From contig QFQW01000003.1 in the NCBI GenBank assembly GCA_003248755.1, forward strand, positions 1 through 64,000: a stretch of DNA of 64,000 nt, written 5' to 3'. The notes below the pieces were generated by a model. The model ran no database searches. It worked only from the letters and a program-made list of their open reading frames with translations, and had not been told where the DNA came from. The DNA is from Chryseobacterium sp. (GTDB lineage Bacteria; Bacteroidota; Bacteroidia; Flavobacteriales; Weeksellaceae). Position numbers and translations under genes: made by a program. Shown here in pieces: positions 44,841 to 53,201 of this stretch. Each line of letters opens with the position of its first letter. Positions within the stretch are counted from its first letter, which is position 1.

Positions 44841-45317
44841 ATGAAAACAAACCTATTATGCAAGTTGTTCTTTGCGATGATGATTTTTGCAGGAACATTT
44901 TCTTATGCTCAAAAAATTGTGAAATCCGACGAGATTACGGTTGACGGACTGAAAAAATTAATGGAAGATGCAGGAATCTCTGTAGAAAGTACCGGAGCAG
45001 ATTATGTAAAAATCAAGAATACGTTTACTTGGTTGATTTATAATGATAAAAGTAAAGGTTATCTGACTTTTTCTGTGACTTATAAATCCAAAGAAGGAAC
45101 ATCTTATACAAAAGCAACCGAACTCACTAATAAACTTAACCAAGAAGTGGCAATGTCAAGATTCGATTATGATGATAAAACGAAAACATTTGCTGTGAAT
45201 TATTATTTTATGTGCGAAGGCGGATTTGTATTTTCTAATCTTATAAAAGCGATCAATCTTTTCCGTGATACCATTACTCTTGCATTGCAAAAAGATACAG
45301 AACTGCTTATCTTATAA
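44841..45317 (+). CDS. Secreted YbjN-domain-like protein
   Basis: The product has 158 residues with a signal peptide (about 1-23, GTFSYAQ). The mature part follows the YbjN pattern of small type III secretion chaperone-like folds: GLKKLMEDAGISVE, YVKIKNTFTWLIYNDKS, a strand YLTFSVTY, then LNQEVAMSRFDYDDKTKTFAVNYYFMCEGG and a helical end. Secreted versions occur in Bacteroidota; the function is not known. Monocistronic, closed by the terminator at 45356. Confidence 0.75.
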   Translation: MKTNLLCKLFFAMMIFAGTFSYAQKIVKSDEITVDGLKKLMEDAGISVESTGADYVKIKNTFTWLIYNDKSKGYLTFSVTYKSKEGTSYTKATELTNKLNQEVAMSRFDYDDKTKTFAVNYYFMCEGGFVFSNLIKAINLFRDTITLALQKDTELLIL

Positions 45318-45355
45318 AAAGAAATTTCAAAATAGATTTTTTATAATTAAATATT

Positions 45356-45387
45356 GACAGGATAGGAGCTGTCTATCCTGTCTTTTT
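45356..45387. terminator. Bidirectional terminator before the RDD gene end
   Basis: GACAGGATAG, loop GAGCTGT, CTATCCTGTC then T5, between convergent genes. Confidence 0.88.
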
Positions 45388-45389
45388 AA

Positions 45390-46142
45390 TTAAGAATCCT
45401 TACCTGTATAGAAATTATAATCTTTTATCACCACATTGATAAATTGTCTTTGAGTAAGTTGTATGGAATTGGGTTCCAGTTTCAGAATCTCCACAATTTT
45501 TATCGTCAGTCTGTTTATGATTTGGCGGTCATCGGTTTTCAAGGCCTTTTGATAATTCTCTTTGATGATTCGTACATCATTGTCACTCAATAGAATAACT
45601 TGTGGAAAAGTCGGAATGTAATCTTCTTTTAGCTGTTCCAAAATAGTGTGAGAAATATTTACACTGCTTTTAAGAGATATAACGGCTGTTCCTGTTGCGA
45701 TATCGCCCAAACGCTGATGGTTTTTGGATGCTAAGGTTGTTATAAATGCTACTAATCCAAAACTACCAACGATATCTACCAAACGGAAAATCCATCGCAT
45801 GAGGTAATCACCGAAACTTGCCTGATAACCATCGATTTTTACGACTTTTATTTTCATCAATTTTTTCCCGACTGTCTGCCCTTCCATCAGGCTTTCCAAA
45901 ACCAAAGTGTAAATGTGAATAGGTAAAGTAATCATCATCATAAGCGCGCCAACAGACCAACCGTCCATGTCTCTGGTAAAGTCTGAAAAATCAAAAACAT
46001 TGCGCAGGATCCAAAATATGATGAAAACGTATACCACCTTGATGAACAAATCGATGAAAAAAGCAACGATTCTTTCTCCAACACCTGCCAATGTAAAATT
46101 TACATTTACATTTTGTGAAGTATTGATGGCTATTTGATTCAT
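45390..46142 (-). CDS. RDD family membrane protein
   Basis: The product has 250 residues. The RDD domain covers about 15-165: GVGERIVAFFIDLFIKVVYVF carries the Arg, and the Asp pair follows in the first helix. A second helix is at about 60-85 with a third near 125-145, and MRWIFRLVDIVG lies between. A soluble C-terminal tail (about 170-250) follows. Its start is only 20 bases from the divergent SpoIIM-like gene. RDD proteins recur beside SpoIIM/MoxR/DUF58 genes, which argues that it belongs to the module transcribed in the other direction. Confidence 0.9.
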   Translation of the reverse strand: MNQIAINTSQNVNVNFTLAGVGERIVAFFIDLFIKVVYVFIIFWILRNVFDFSDFTRDMDGWSVGALMMMITLPIHIYTLVLESLMEGQTVGKKLMKIKVVKIDGYQASFGDYLMRWIFRLVDIVGSFGLVAFITTLASKNHQRLGDIATGTAVISLKSSVNISHTILEQLKEDYIPTFPQVILLSDNDVRIIKENYQKALKTDDRQIINRLTIKIVEILKLEPNSIQLTQRQFINVVIKDYNFYTGKDS

Positions 46143-46162
46143 ATTTTTGTTATTTTAGCATT

Positions 46163-47155
46163 ATGAGAGAAGTGGCTTTTATAAAGCAAAATAAAGCAAA
46201 ATGGTTGGAAATCGAACAGGTTATCAGCGGAAAAATGAAAAAAAATCCGGATGACCTTTCGTCTCTTTACATCAATCTTATCAATGACCTCTCTTTTGCA
46301 CAAACTTATTATCCGAAAAGTAAAACTACGGTTTATCTCAATTTTCTCTCTTCCCAGATTTTCCAAAGAATCTATAAAACCAAAAGAATAGAAGAAAACA
46401 GGATCAAGCATTTTTTTTTGAAAGAAGTTCCAATAACGGTTTACCAATACCGGAGATATTTGTATTATGCTTTTTGTTTTTTTATTTTGTTTGTGGCAAT
46501 AGGCGTCATTTCGTCTATTTATGATAAGGATTTTGCGACACTGATCTTAGGAGAAGGTTATGTAAACCAGACTTTGGAAAATATCAAAAAAGGAGATGCA
46601 ACGGCAATCTACGGAAGCGGAGCCAATTGGAGCTCGTCTATAATGATTATCGTTAATAATCTTGTAGTTGGAGCAAAGCTTTACATATATGGGATTTTTG
46701 GAGGTTTGGGAACTCTATATGCTTTGATGCAGAATAGTATCATGCTTGGAGCGTTCCAGTTTTTTTTCAAGACACAGAATGTGCTATTGGAAAGCGCCAA
46801 AGGAATTTGGTTGCATGGCGCTTTTGAAATCTTTGGAATGGTTGTAGAGGCCATGGCAGGATTGATTTTAGGTGCATCAATTTTGTTCCCGAAAACCTTA
46901 TCAAGATTGGAGTCTTTCAAGCAGGGTTTCCGAGAGAGTTTTAAAATTTTTCTAAGTACAGTCCCGTTTACCATATTTGCCGGAATTATAGAAGGTTTTG
47001 TAACCAGATATGCGCAGACAATGCCATTGGTTCTGAATCTGGTCATTATCTTTGGAACGTTGTCTGTAATTGCTTTTTATTATTTTATATATCCATTTAT
47101 CGTTATAAAAAAACTAAACCAAAATGTACTTGTCTCAGGAGATAAAAATCGATAA
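46163..47155 (+). CDS. SpoIIM-like (stage II sporulation protein M family) membrane protein
   Basis: The product has 330 residues. A soluble helical N-terminus (about 1-95) is followed by a first membrane helix (about 98-122) and a periplasmic loop. A multi-helix SpoIIM domain comes next, with NNLVVGAKLYIYGIFGGLGTLYALMQNSIMLGAF (read in parts) and GIWLHGAFEIFGMVVEAMAGLILG, and two C-terminal helices. Flavobacteria do not sporulate, and the family is widespread as part of MoxR-associated loci. It heads the plus-strand module: DUF4129 follows after 36 bases. Confidence 0.9.
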   Translation: MREVAFIKQNKAKWLEIEQVISGKMKKNPDDLSSLYINLINDLSFAQTYYPKSKTTVYLNFLSSQIFQRIYKTKRIEENRIKHFFLKEVPITVYQYRRYLYYAFCFFILFVAIGVISSIYDKDFATLILGEGYVNQTLENIKKGDATAIYGSGANWSSSIMIIVNNLVVGAKLYIYGIFGGLGTLYALMQNSIMLGAFQFFFKTQNVLLESAKGIWLHGAFEIFGMVVEAMAGLILGASILFPKTLSRLESFKQGFRESFKIFLSTVPFTIFAGIIEGFVTRYAQTMPLVLNLVIIFGTLSVIAFYYFIYPFIVIKKLNQNVLVSGDKNR

Positions 47156-47191
47156 TCTGATCAGCAACACGTTTGAATTAATTTGAAGCAG

Positions 47192-47980
47192 ATGAGATTT
47201 AGAATTCTTCTTTTATTATTTTTTTCTTTACTGGGAAGCTCTGTTTTTTCTCAGTACGAATCTGTGCAGGAAGTGGAAGTTGTTGAGGATTCCGTGAGTT
47301 ATGATTCTGAAGAAGAGTTTGTCCTGACGGATTCTTTGGTCAGATCCAATTATTCTACGAACAATACACTTTATCCGAAAAATTTCTCTCCAAATTTCAA
47401 AAACAAATATAAAGGAAACGAGTTCGATTATGGTATTTCAAAACCTCAGGAATCACTTTGGGATATCATCAAGAGACAAATTGCCAAATTGTTGTCCAAG
47501 ATTTTCAAAGACATAGACCCGAACAAGGCGACCAATTATACAGTGATCATTTTACGAACTATTGGTATTTTGGTCATTGGACTATTGCTATATCTTCTGA
47601 TTAGGTATCTAATGTCGAAAGATGGGAATTTCTTATTTGGAAAGAAAAATCGTAAAATTAAAATTACAGCTCAGGATTTAGAAGAAAACATCCACGAGAT
47701 CAATTTCCCTGATAGAATCCTGAAATTTGAAAAACAGCAAGATTATCGTTCAGCAATCCGTTATCATTTTCTATTTGCTCTTAAAAAATTGTCGGACAAA
47801 AATCTCATCAGCTGGAATCCTGAAAAAACCAATCGGGATTATCTTAAAGAACTGAAAGACATTAATTTGAAAGAAGATTTCAGTCGTGTGATTTATATTT
47901 ATGATTATATATGGTACGGCGAATTCGATGCAGAGGAGAAAGATTATCAGTATTTTAAAACTTATTTTAATAAATTCTAA
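47192..47980 (+). CDS. DUF4129 domain protein
   Basis: The product has 262 residues from ATG 47192 (MRFRILLLLFF); a TTG nine bases earlier is less likely. Signal peptide about 1-20 (SSVFSQ). A periplasmic part of about 90 residues leads to a single membrane helix (about 120-142, VIILRTIGILVIGLLLYLL). The cytoplasmic DUF4129 domain has YRSAIRYHFLFALKKLSDKNLISW and TNRDYLKELK, ending in a helix with YDYIWYGEFDA. In related loci this domain is fused to transglutaminase-like proteins. It is third in the module. Confidence 0.88.
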   Translation: MRFRILLLLFFSLLGSSVFSQYESVQEVEVVEDSVSYDSEEEFVLTDSLVRSNYSTNNTLYPKNFSPNFKNKYKGNEFDYGISKPQESLWDIIKRQIAKLLSKIFKDIDPNKATNYTVIILRTIGILVIGLLLYLLIRYLMSKDGNFLFGKKNRKIKITAQDLEENIHEINFPDRILKFEKQQDYRSAIRYHFLFALKKLSDKNLISWNPEKTNRDYLKELKDINLKEDFSRVIYIYDYIWYGEFDAEEKDYQYFKTYFNKF

Positions 47981-48004
47981 AAGTTAATTTACTACCGCAG
48001 ATCA

Positions 48005-49174
48005 ATGAACAAAACCTTCAAAATATACGCTATAGTATTTATCATCATATTGATTGTGGTGGCGATGTTTAGTGGAAATAGGAAACCTGTATTGGATTGG
48101 CGAAAGAACTTTGATATCGATAAAAAAACACCTTTTGGACTTTACATTTTTAATCAGGAATCAACCGGTTTATTTCAGGGGAAATTAAAAAAAGTAGGAG
48201 TTTCGCCTTATTCTTATTATCAGAAAAATCATCAGAAGAAACCACATAATATCTTGATCATTCAGAAAAAGCTTGACGATGTTTCCTGGCAATATATTTT
48301 GAATGAGGTTTCTAATGGTTCCGATGTGATGTGGTTTACGAATGATACGACTGCCAAGTTGAGAGATACGTTGGGTTTTAGATTCAAGACTGTAAGTAGT
48401 GAAGAAAATTATTATCTGCAGTTCACAGATGAAAAGCTGGCCGATAGTAGGCTATTTATAGATAAATTTCCTGATAATAAAGGCTTTACCTACATCAGAA
48501 AAGACATTGAAATTCTTGGAAAAACCTTGAGAAAAGATGAAGATAACGAAGTGTCCGTTAATGTAGATTTTGTGAAGGTCAATTTTGGGAAAGGGCATTT
48601 TTACATCCATTCAGAGCCTTTGGTCTTGACCAATTATTATATTCTTAATTCTAGAAATAAATATATAGAAAATGTACTTTCTTATCTTCCTAATAGGGAA
48701 ACAGTATGGTTTATAGAAAATGATACACCATTGTCGATATCCCCTCTTAGATTTATCCACAGTAATCTTTCGCTCAAATATGCTTGGTATCTATTACTTG
48801 TAGGTTTGGTTGTCTTTGTGATTTTCAATGCAAAAAGAAAGCAGCGAATTGTTCCTGTTATCGAACCCTTGAAAAACACATCTCTCGATTTTATCAGAAG
48901 TATCGGGAACCTTTATCTACAGGAAGGGGATTTTCATGAGATGATGGCAAAAAAAGCGCAGTACTTTTTGAATAGAGTTAGAATGGATTTGATGGTTGAT
49001 ACTCATAATCTTGATGAACAATTTATTAATAAACTACATCTGAAAACCGGGAAAAATATTGAACTAATAAAAGAGGCTGTTACACTTGTAAAAAAAGGAC
49101 AAGACCCTTATGCAAGTGTGATGAAGGAAGACCTTGTAAGAATGAATCAATTACTGGATGATATTTTAAAGTGA
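48005..49174 (+). CDS. DUF4350 domain protein
   Basis: The product has 389 residues. An N-terminal membrane helix (about 7-24, YAIVFIIILIVVAMFSG) is followed by a DUF4350 domain (about 40-240, starting DKKTPFGLYIFNQ). A second helix (about 258-276, AWYLLLVGLVVFVIF) and a cytoplasmic C-terminal part follow. This topology, extracytoplasmic sensor between two helices, is usual for the family. The stop codon ends at 49174, and a REP palindrome starts at the very next base, so the mobile unit sits exactly between this gene and moxR. Confidence 0.88.
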   Translation: MNKTFKIYAIVFIIILIVVAMFSGNRKPVLDWRKNFDIDKKTPFGLYIFNQESTGLFQGKLKKVGVSPYSYYQKNHQKKPHNILIIQKKLDDVSWQYILNEVSNGSDVMWFTNDTTAKLRDTLGFRFKTVSSEENYYLQFTDEKLADSRLFIDKFPDNKGFTYIRKDIEILGKTLRKDEDNEVSVNVDFVKVNFGKGHFYIHSEPLVLTNYYILNSRNKYIENVLSYLPNRETVWFIENDTPLSISPLRFIHSNLSLKYAWYLLLVGLVVFVIFNAKRKQRIVPVIEPLKNTSLDFIRSIGNLYLQEGDFHEMMAKKAQYFLNRVRMDLMVDTHNLDEQFINKLHLKTGKNIELIKEAVTLVKKGQDPYASVMKEDLVRMNQLLDDILK

Positions 49175-49788
49175 GTTCCGTAGGAACGAAATGTTTGTAG
49201 AGAATATAGTTATAATTAATTTGAGCTCCGTAGGAGCGACACAAAAACACAAAATGGCAAATACATACATTCAAATTTACATCCAGTTTGTTTTCGCTGT
49301 TCAAGGAAGACAGAATTTGATTTATCCATTCAAAAGGGAATTGTTACAAAAATATATTTCAGGAATCATTAAAAATAATAATCAAAAATTATTGGCAATT
49401 TTTGCAAATCCTGACCACACTCATCTTCTGATAGGATTCAATAGTCTGAATTTCAAAATTCCGGATTTGATTCGTGATATAAAATCAAATTCTTCCAGAT
49501 TTATTAACGAAGAAAATTGGTTTCAGGGGAAATTTAATTGGCAAGAAGGCTATGGTGCCTTTTCATATTCTAAAAGTCAGATTGATAAAGTCATTAATTA
49601 CATCAATAATCAGGAAGAGCATCATAAAAAGAAAAGTTTCCGAGAAGAATATCATGAACTTTTGAATAAATTTGAAATTCCTTTTGAAGAAAAATATTTG
49701 TTCGAATTTTATGATTAAAGTATCGCTCCTACGGAGCTCCGCAAAAGAACTGTCGCTTTTTATTACAAACATTTTGCTCCTATGGAGC
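49175..49788 (+). mobile_element. REP-flanked RAYT unit inserted before moxR
   Basis: Two REP palindromes stand upstream in one orientation: GTTCCGTAGGAAC at 49175-49187 and GCTCCGTAGGAGC at 49225-49237, 50 bases apart. Two stand downstream in the opposite orientation: GCTCCTACGGAGC at 49725-49737 and GCTCCTATGGAGC at 49776-49788, 51 bases apart. The tail ATGTTTGTAGA follows the first copy, and its complement (TTACAAACATTT) precedes the last. The four copies frame the transposase gene symmetrically. Confidence 0.85.
49254..49718 (+). CDS. REP-associated tyrosine transposase (IS200/Y1-type)
   Basis: The product has 154 residues from ATG 49254 (MANTYIQIYIQFVFAVQGR). An earlier in-frame start would translate through the REP. 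The Y1 transposase fold is intact. The HUH pair is in PDHTHLLIGF (H-T-H), and the catalytic Tyr is in VINYINNQEEHHKKKSF, where the NQ and HH pair are family hallmarks. Such enzymes cut single-stranded REP hairpins; they are usually single-copy, tamed relatives of IS200. The gene interrupts the spacing between DUF4350 and moxR without breaking either. Confidence 0.92.
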   Translation: MANTYIQIYIQFVFAVQGRQNLIYPFKRELLQKYISGIIKNNNQKLLAIFANPDHTHLLIGFNSLNFKIPDLIRDIKSNSSRFINEENWFQGKFNWQEGYGAFSYSKSQIDKVINYINNQEEHHKKKSFREEYHELLNKFEIPFEEKYLFEFYD

Positions 49789-49811
49789 TTCATATAAACT
49801 AGATAAAAACT

Positions 49812-50807
49812 ATGGAAGAACAATATCAAGACCAAGCACCAGAATTCCAGTCAAGGCTGGACATGACGGAATTACAAAATAATCTCGAACGTGTAAAAGC
49901 AGAAATCGCAAAAGTGATTGTTGGTCAGGAAAATATGATTGAACATCTGCTTGTCGCATTATTATCCAATGGTCACGTTTTAATAGAAGGTGTTCCCGGT
50001 GTTGCAAAAACCATTACTGCAAAATTATTGGCGAAAACTATTTCTGTAGATTTCAGTAGAATCCAGTTCACGCCGGATTTGATGCCTTCTGATATTTTAG
50101 GAACTTCGGTTTTTAATGTGAAGGAAGCGGATTTCAAATACAAAAAAGGCCCCATTTTCTCGAATTTTGTTTTGATTGATGAGATTAACCGTTCGCCGGC
50201 AAAAACACAATCGGCTTTGTTTGAGGTTATGGAAGAGCGCCAAATCACAATGGACGGCATCCAATATCCTATGGAAGAACCGTTCTTGGTGGTTGCCACT
50301 CAAAACCCGATTGAACACGAAGGAACTTACAGATTGCCGGAAGCACAGCTTGACCGTTTTCTTTTCAAAATCGAAGTTGGTTATCCAAATCTTGAACAGG
50401 AAATTGAAATCATCAAAAACCAGCATAACAATAAGTTGGAAGACAAAACTGATGTTGTACAAACTGTCATTTCCGGATATCAACTGAAACAATATCAGCA
50501 GTTGGTAAAAGATATTATTGTCGAGCAAAACCTTTTGGAATACATTGCGAAAATCATTGTCAATACGAGAGAAAATCAGTTTTTATATTTAGGAGCTTCG
50601 CCAAGAGCAAGTTCGGCTTTGCTGACAGCAAGCAAGGCTTTTGCAGCAATCCGAGGTCGCGATTTTGTAACACCGGAAGATATCAAAGAAGCATCGTTGG
50701 CGGTTCTGAGACACAGAATTATCGTTTCTCCAGAACGTGAAATGGAAGGTTTGACAGCTGATGAAATTATCAGACAGATTTTGGAAAGCATAGAAGTTCC
50801 AAGGTAA
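49812..50807 (+). CDS. MoxR-family AAA+ ATPase
   Basis: The product has 331 residues. Walker A GVPGVAKT is at about 61-68 and Walker B VLIDEINRSP follows. The segment NPIEHEGTYRLPEAQLDRFLFK is MoxR-typical, with sensor/arginine residues and the C-terminal lid LGASPRASSALLTASKAFA. MoxR ATPases act as chaperones that remodel partner proteins, generally encoded beside a DUF58 or vWA protein, which is the case here (51231). The N-terminal 25 residues are acidic and glutamine-rich. The gene begins 24 bases after the REP unit. Confidence 0.95.
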   Translation: MEEQYQDQAPEFQSRLDMTELQNNLERVKAEIAKVIVGQENMIEHLLVALLSNGHVLIEGVPGVAKTITAKLLAKTISVDFSRIQFTPDLMPSDILGTSVFNVKEADFKYKKGPIFSNFVLIDEINRSPAKTQSALFEVMEERQITMDGIQYPMEEPFLVVATQNPIEHEGTYRLPEAQLDRFLFKIEVGYPNLEQEIEIIKNQHNNKLEDKTDVVQTVISGYQLKQYQQLVKDIIVEQNLLEYIAKIIVNTRENQFLYLGASPRASSALLTASKAFAAIRGRDFVTPEDIKEASLAVLRHRIIVSPEREMEGLTADEIIRQILESIEVPR

Positions 50808-50854
50808 ATTTCAGGTAGTAGAATTTAGGTAATAGTTTTTTAATTTTAATAATT

Positions 50855-51223
50855 ATGGCTCACTTTAAAGAATTAATTGTTTGGCAGAAGTCTATAGATT
50901 TAGTGACAGAAATTTATAGAATTACTGAAAAATTTCCATCAAATGAGATTTATGGTTTGACTTCTCAATTAAGAAGAGCTGCTGTTTCTGTACCCAGCAA
51001 TATTGCAGAAGGAAATACAAGAAGAAGTAAAGCCGACTATTTACAGTTTTTAAGAATAGCCAGAGGAAGTTGTAGCGAAATAGAAACTCAAATTATTATT
51101 TCTAAAAACTTAGGATTTGTAGACGTTGATATTTTTGAAACCTTAAATTTTAATATTATCGAAATCTCAAAAATGATAAATGGTTTAATCAATTCCTTAA
51201 AAAACTCAAACCCTGCAACCTAA
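50855..51223 (+). CDS. Four-helix-bundle protein (23S rRNA intervening-sequence/S23 family)
   Basis: The product has 122 residues. Typical N-terminus: HFKELIVWQKSIDLVTEIY, then LTSQLRRAAVSVPSNIAEG and LQFLRIARGSCSEIETQI. The family forms a pentameric four-helix bundle with a basic surface and includes the Avd accessory proteins of diversity-generating retroelements. No reverse transcriptase is in the window. Stand-alone copies like this are common in Bacteroidota and appear to spread between genes. It lies between moxR and its partner DUF58, with only seven bases to the latter, so it is read with the operon. Confidence 0.9.
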   Translation: MAHFKELIVWQKSIDLVTEIYRITEKFPSNEIYGLTSQLRRAAVSVPSNIAEGNTRRSKADYLQFLRIARGSCSEIETQIIISKNLGFVDVDIFETLNFNIIEISKMINGLINSLKNSNPAT

Positions 51224-51230
51224 AACCTTA

Positions 51231-52553
51231 ATGAAATCCTTATACCTAAATAACAAATTTTTCTTCGCCCTCTTCGGCGTGGGATTTTGCTATGTTTTGG
51301 CATTTTTCTTTCCATTTGTGATGTGGATTGCCAACTCATTATTAATTTTTGTTTTATTGTTGACTATCGTTGATTTTCTAATTCTTTTCCTAAATAATGA
51401 AGGAATTAATGCCCAAAGAATCTTGCCGGAAAAACTTTCTAATGGCGATGAAAATTCTGTGAAAGTAGATATTAGAAATAATTATAATTTTAATATCAAT
51501 ACGAAAATCATTGACGAAATTCCTTTTCAGTTTCAAAAAAGAGATTTTTTGATCAAGAAAAGTATTGAAAGTGGAAACAATATCTATTTCGAATATATAC
51601 TTGAACCAAAAGAACGTGGTGAATACAGTTTTGGAAATCTGAATATTTATGTTAATTCTCCGATTGGTTTGGTTTCCAGAAGATTCACATTTCAGAAAGA
51701 TGCGATGTTACCAAGTTACCCGTCGTTTATTCATCTCAGAAAATATGAATTGATGGCGCTTCAAAACGAATTTCTATTAGGCGGAATCAAAAAAATCCGA
51801 AAGTTGGGACACACAATCGAATTCGAACAGATTCGGGATTATGTTCAAGGTGATGACATCAGAAGTATCAATTGGAAAGCGACTTCCAAAACCAGCAAAT
51901 TGATGGTCAACCAGTTTCAGGATGAAAAATCGCAACGAATCATGATGTTGATTGACAAAGGCAGAACAATGAAAATGCCTTTCAATGGATTGAGTTTGCT
52001 GGATTATTCCATTAATGCAACAATGGCGTTGTCTCACATTATTCTGAAAAAAGGCGACCGGGCCGGACTGATGACTTTTGCTAAAAAAACTGAAAATAAA
52101 GTTACAGCAGACAACAAATCCGGACAACTGAAAAAGATTTCGGAAACGCTTTATAATGTTCAAACCGATTTTTTTGAAAGTGATTTTGGAAGATTATATC
52201 AGGATATAAAATTTCATTTGACTCAAAGAAGCTTGGTCTTATTATTCACTAATTTCGAGACTTTGGATGCATTGAATCGTCAATTAAAATATCTGAGAGG
52301 AATTGCCAAAAACCATTTGCTTGTAGTTGTTTTCTTTAAGAATTCCGAAGTTCATAAATTACTCAACACCAATCCGGAAAATATGCAGGAAATCTATGAC
52401 GAAATCATCGCAGAAAAATTTGAGTTCGAGAAAAAGCTGATTATACAGGAACTGAGAAAATATGGGATTTTCAGCATTTATACACTTCCCGAAAATCTCA
52501 ACATAGAAGTTATCAATAAATATCTGGAGATAAAAGCGAGGGGAATTTTGTAA
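51231..52553 (+). CDS. DUF58 domain protein (MoxR partner)
   Basis: The product has 440 residues. Two hydrophobic segments at the N-terminus (about 10-30 and 34-52) anchor it to the membrane. The DUF58 core follows with GHTIEFEQIRDYVQGDDIRSINWKATSK (read in parts). A vWA-like region (about 235-400) starts QRIMMLIDKGRTMKMPF. The metal-site motif is D-K-G-R-T where an intact MIDAS would have DxSxS, so metal binding may be weak or absent. MoxR and DUF58 normally act together. It ends the plus-strand module. Confidence 0.9.
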   Translation: MKSLYLNNKFFFALFGVGFCYVLAFFFPFVMWIANSLLIFVLLLTIVDFLILFLNNEGINAQRILPEKLSNGDENSVKVDIRNNYNFNINTKIIDEIPFQFQKRDFLIKKSIESGNNIYFEYILEPKERGEYSFGNLNIYVNSPIGLVSRRFTFQKDAMLPSYPSFIHLRKYELMALQNEFLLGGIKKIRKLGHTIEFEQIRDYVQGDDIRSINWKATSKTSKLMVNQFQDEKSQRIMMLIDKGRTMKMPFNGLSLLDYSINATMALSHIILKKGDRAGLMTFAKKTENKVTADNKSGQLKKISETLYNVQTDFFESDFGRLYQDIKFHLTQRSLVLLFTNFETLDALNRQLKYLRGIAKNHLLVVVFFKNSEVHKLLNTNPENMQEIYDEIIAEKFEFEKKLIIQELRKYGIFSIYTLPENLNIEVINKYLEIKARGIL

Positions 52554-52586
52554 ATTTGAAGTAAGAATGAATTAATTACGCAAACA

Positions 52587-52662
52587 CTTCGACTCCGCTC
52601 AGTGTGACATCTCTAATATTAGCCTGTCAAATTCAGCAGTGTCAGTCTGAGCGGAGTCGAAG
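52587..52662. repeat. Imperfect inverted repeat after DUF58
   Basis: CTTCGACTCCGCTCAG (52587-52602) pairs with CTGAGCGGAGTCGAAG (52647-52662). The arms extend inward to TGTGACA/TGTCAGT with two mismatches, and a 30-base AT-rich loop separates them. The arm CTGAGCGGAGTCGAAG belongs to the dispersed GTCATTCTGAGC...GAA repeat class. It may end the module transcript, but no T-tract follows. Confidence 0.7.
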
Positions 52663-52707
52663 ACTTAGATATAATAAAGGACAAATCATATTTAATTTAA
52701 AAGAAAA

Positions 52708-53130
52708 ATGAAAATTACACTTAATAGAATCAATGATGATTTCTTATTCGAATGTTCCAATGAACAAGGCAACTCAATCCTTTTAGACAACACGACTTTA
52801 CCTGGCGCAAAAGGTGTGTCTCCAATGCAGTCGGTTCTGATGGCCGTTGCCGGTTGTAGCGGAATAGATGTGGTCTCGATTCTGAAAAAACAACGTCAGA
52901 CGATTACGGATTTCAAAGCGGAAGTTGAAGGCGAAAGAGTTCAGGTAGGTGAAGCAAAACCTTTCAAATCTATCAAAGTGAAATTTTTCCTCGAAGGCGA
53001 AATCGACCCGAAAAAAGCTAAAAAAGCAGCAGAATTATCTTTCGAAAAATACTGCTCAGTTTCAAAAACATTGGAGCCAAATGTTGAAATCACTTATGAA
53101 GTCAGCGTGAACGGAGAAGTTGTGCAATAG
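52708..53130 (+). CDS. OsmC family peroxiredoxin-like protein
   Basis: The product has 140 residues with the OsmC fold. The peroxidatic Cys is in AVAGCSGIDVVSIL (about Cys50) and the second Cys in FEKYCSVSKTL (about Cys111). The usual Arg/Glu pair is less clear here. OsmC/Ohr enzymes reduce organic hydroperoxides; this short type with KITLNRINDDFLFE at the start is the general OsmC branch, and the substrate is not set. Monocistronic. Confidence 0.9.
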   Translation: MKITLNRINDDFLFECSNEQGNSILLDNTTLPGAKGVSPMQSVLMAVAGCSGIDVVSILKKQRQTITDFKAEVEGERVQVGEAKPFKSIKVKFFLEGEIDPKKAKKAAELSFEKYCSVSKTLEPNVEITYEVSVNGEVVQ

Positions 53131-53135
53131 AGTTT

Positions 53136-53186
53136 GAGCGTCTTAGAGTAGGAGAGAATCAAAACTCACTAAATCCTAAAACGCTC
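53136..53186. terminator. Inverted repeat between OsmC and the glucosidase, possible terminator
   Basis: GAGCGTCTTAG (53136-53146) pairs with CTAAAACGCTC (53176-53186) with one wobble, between convergent genes. No strong T-tract, so factor-independent termination is uncertain. Confidence 0.4.
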
Positions 53187-53201
53187 CCACACTCCAACTT
53201 A

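Noticed and set aside
50855..51223. Diversity-generating retroelement accessory protein (Avd)
   Set aside because: The protein is of the same fold, but no reverse transcriptase, template repeat or variable repeat is seen in the window; a stand-alone S23-type gene is the safer call.
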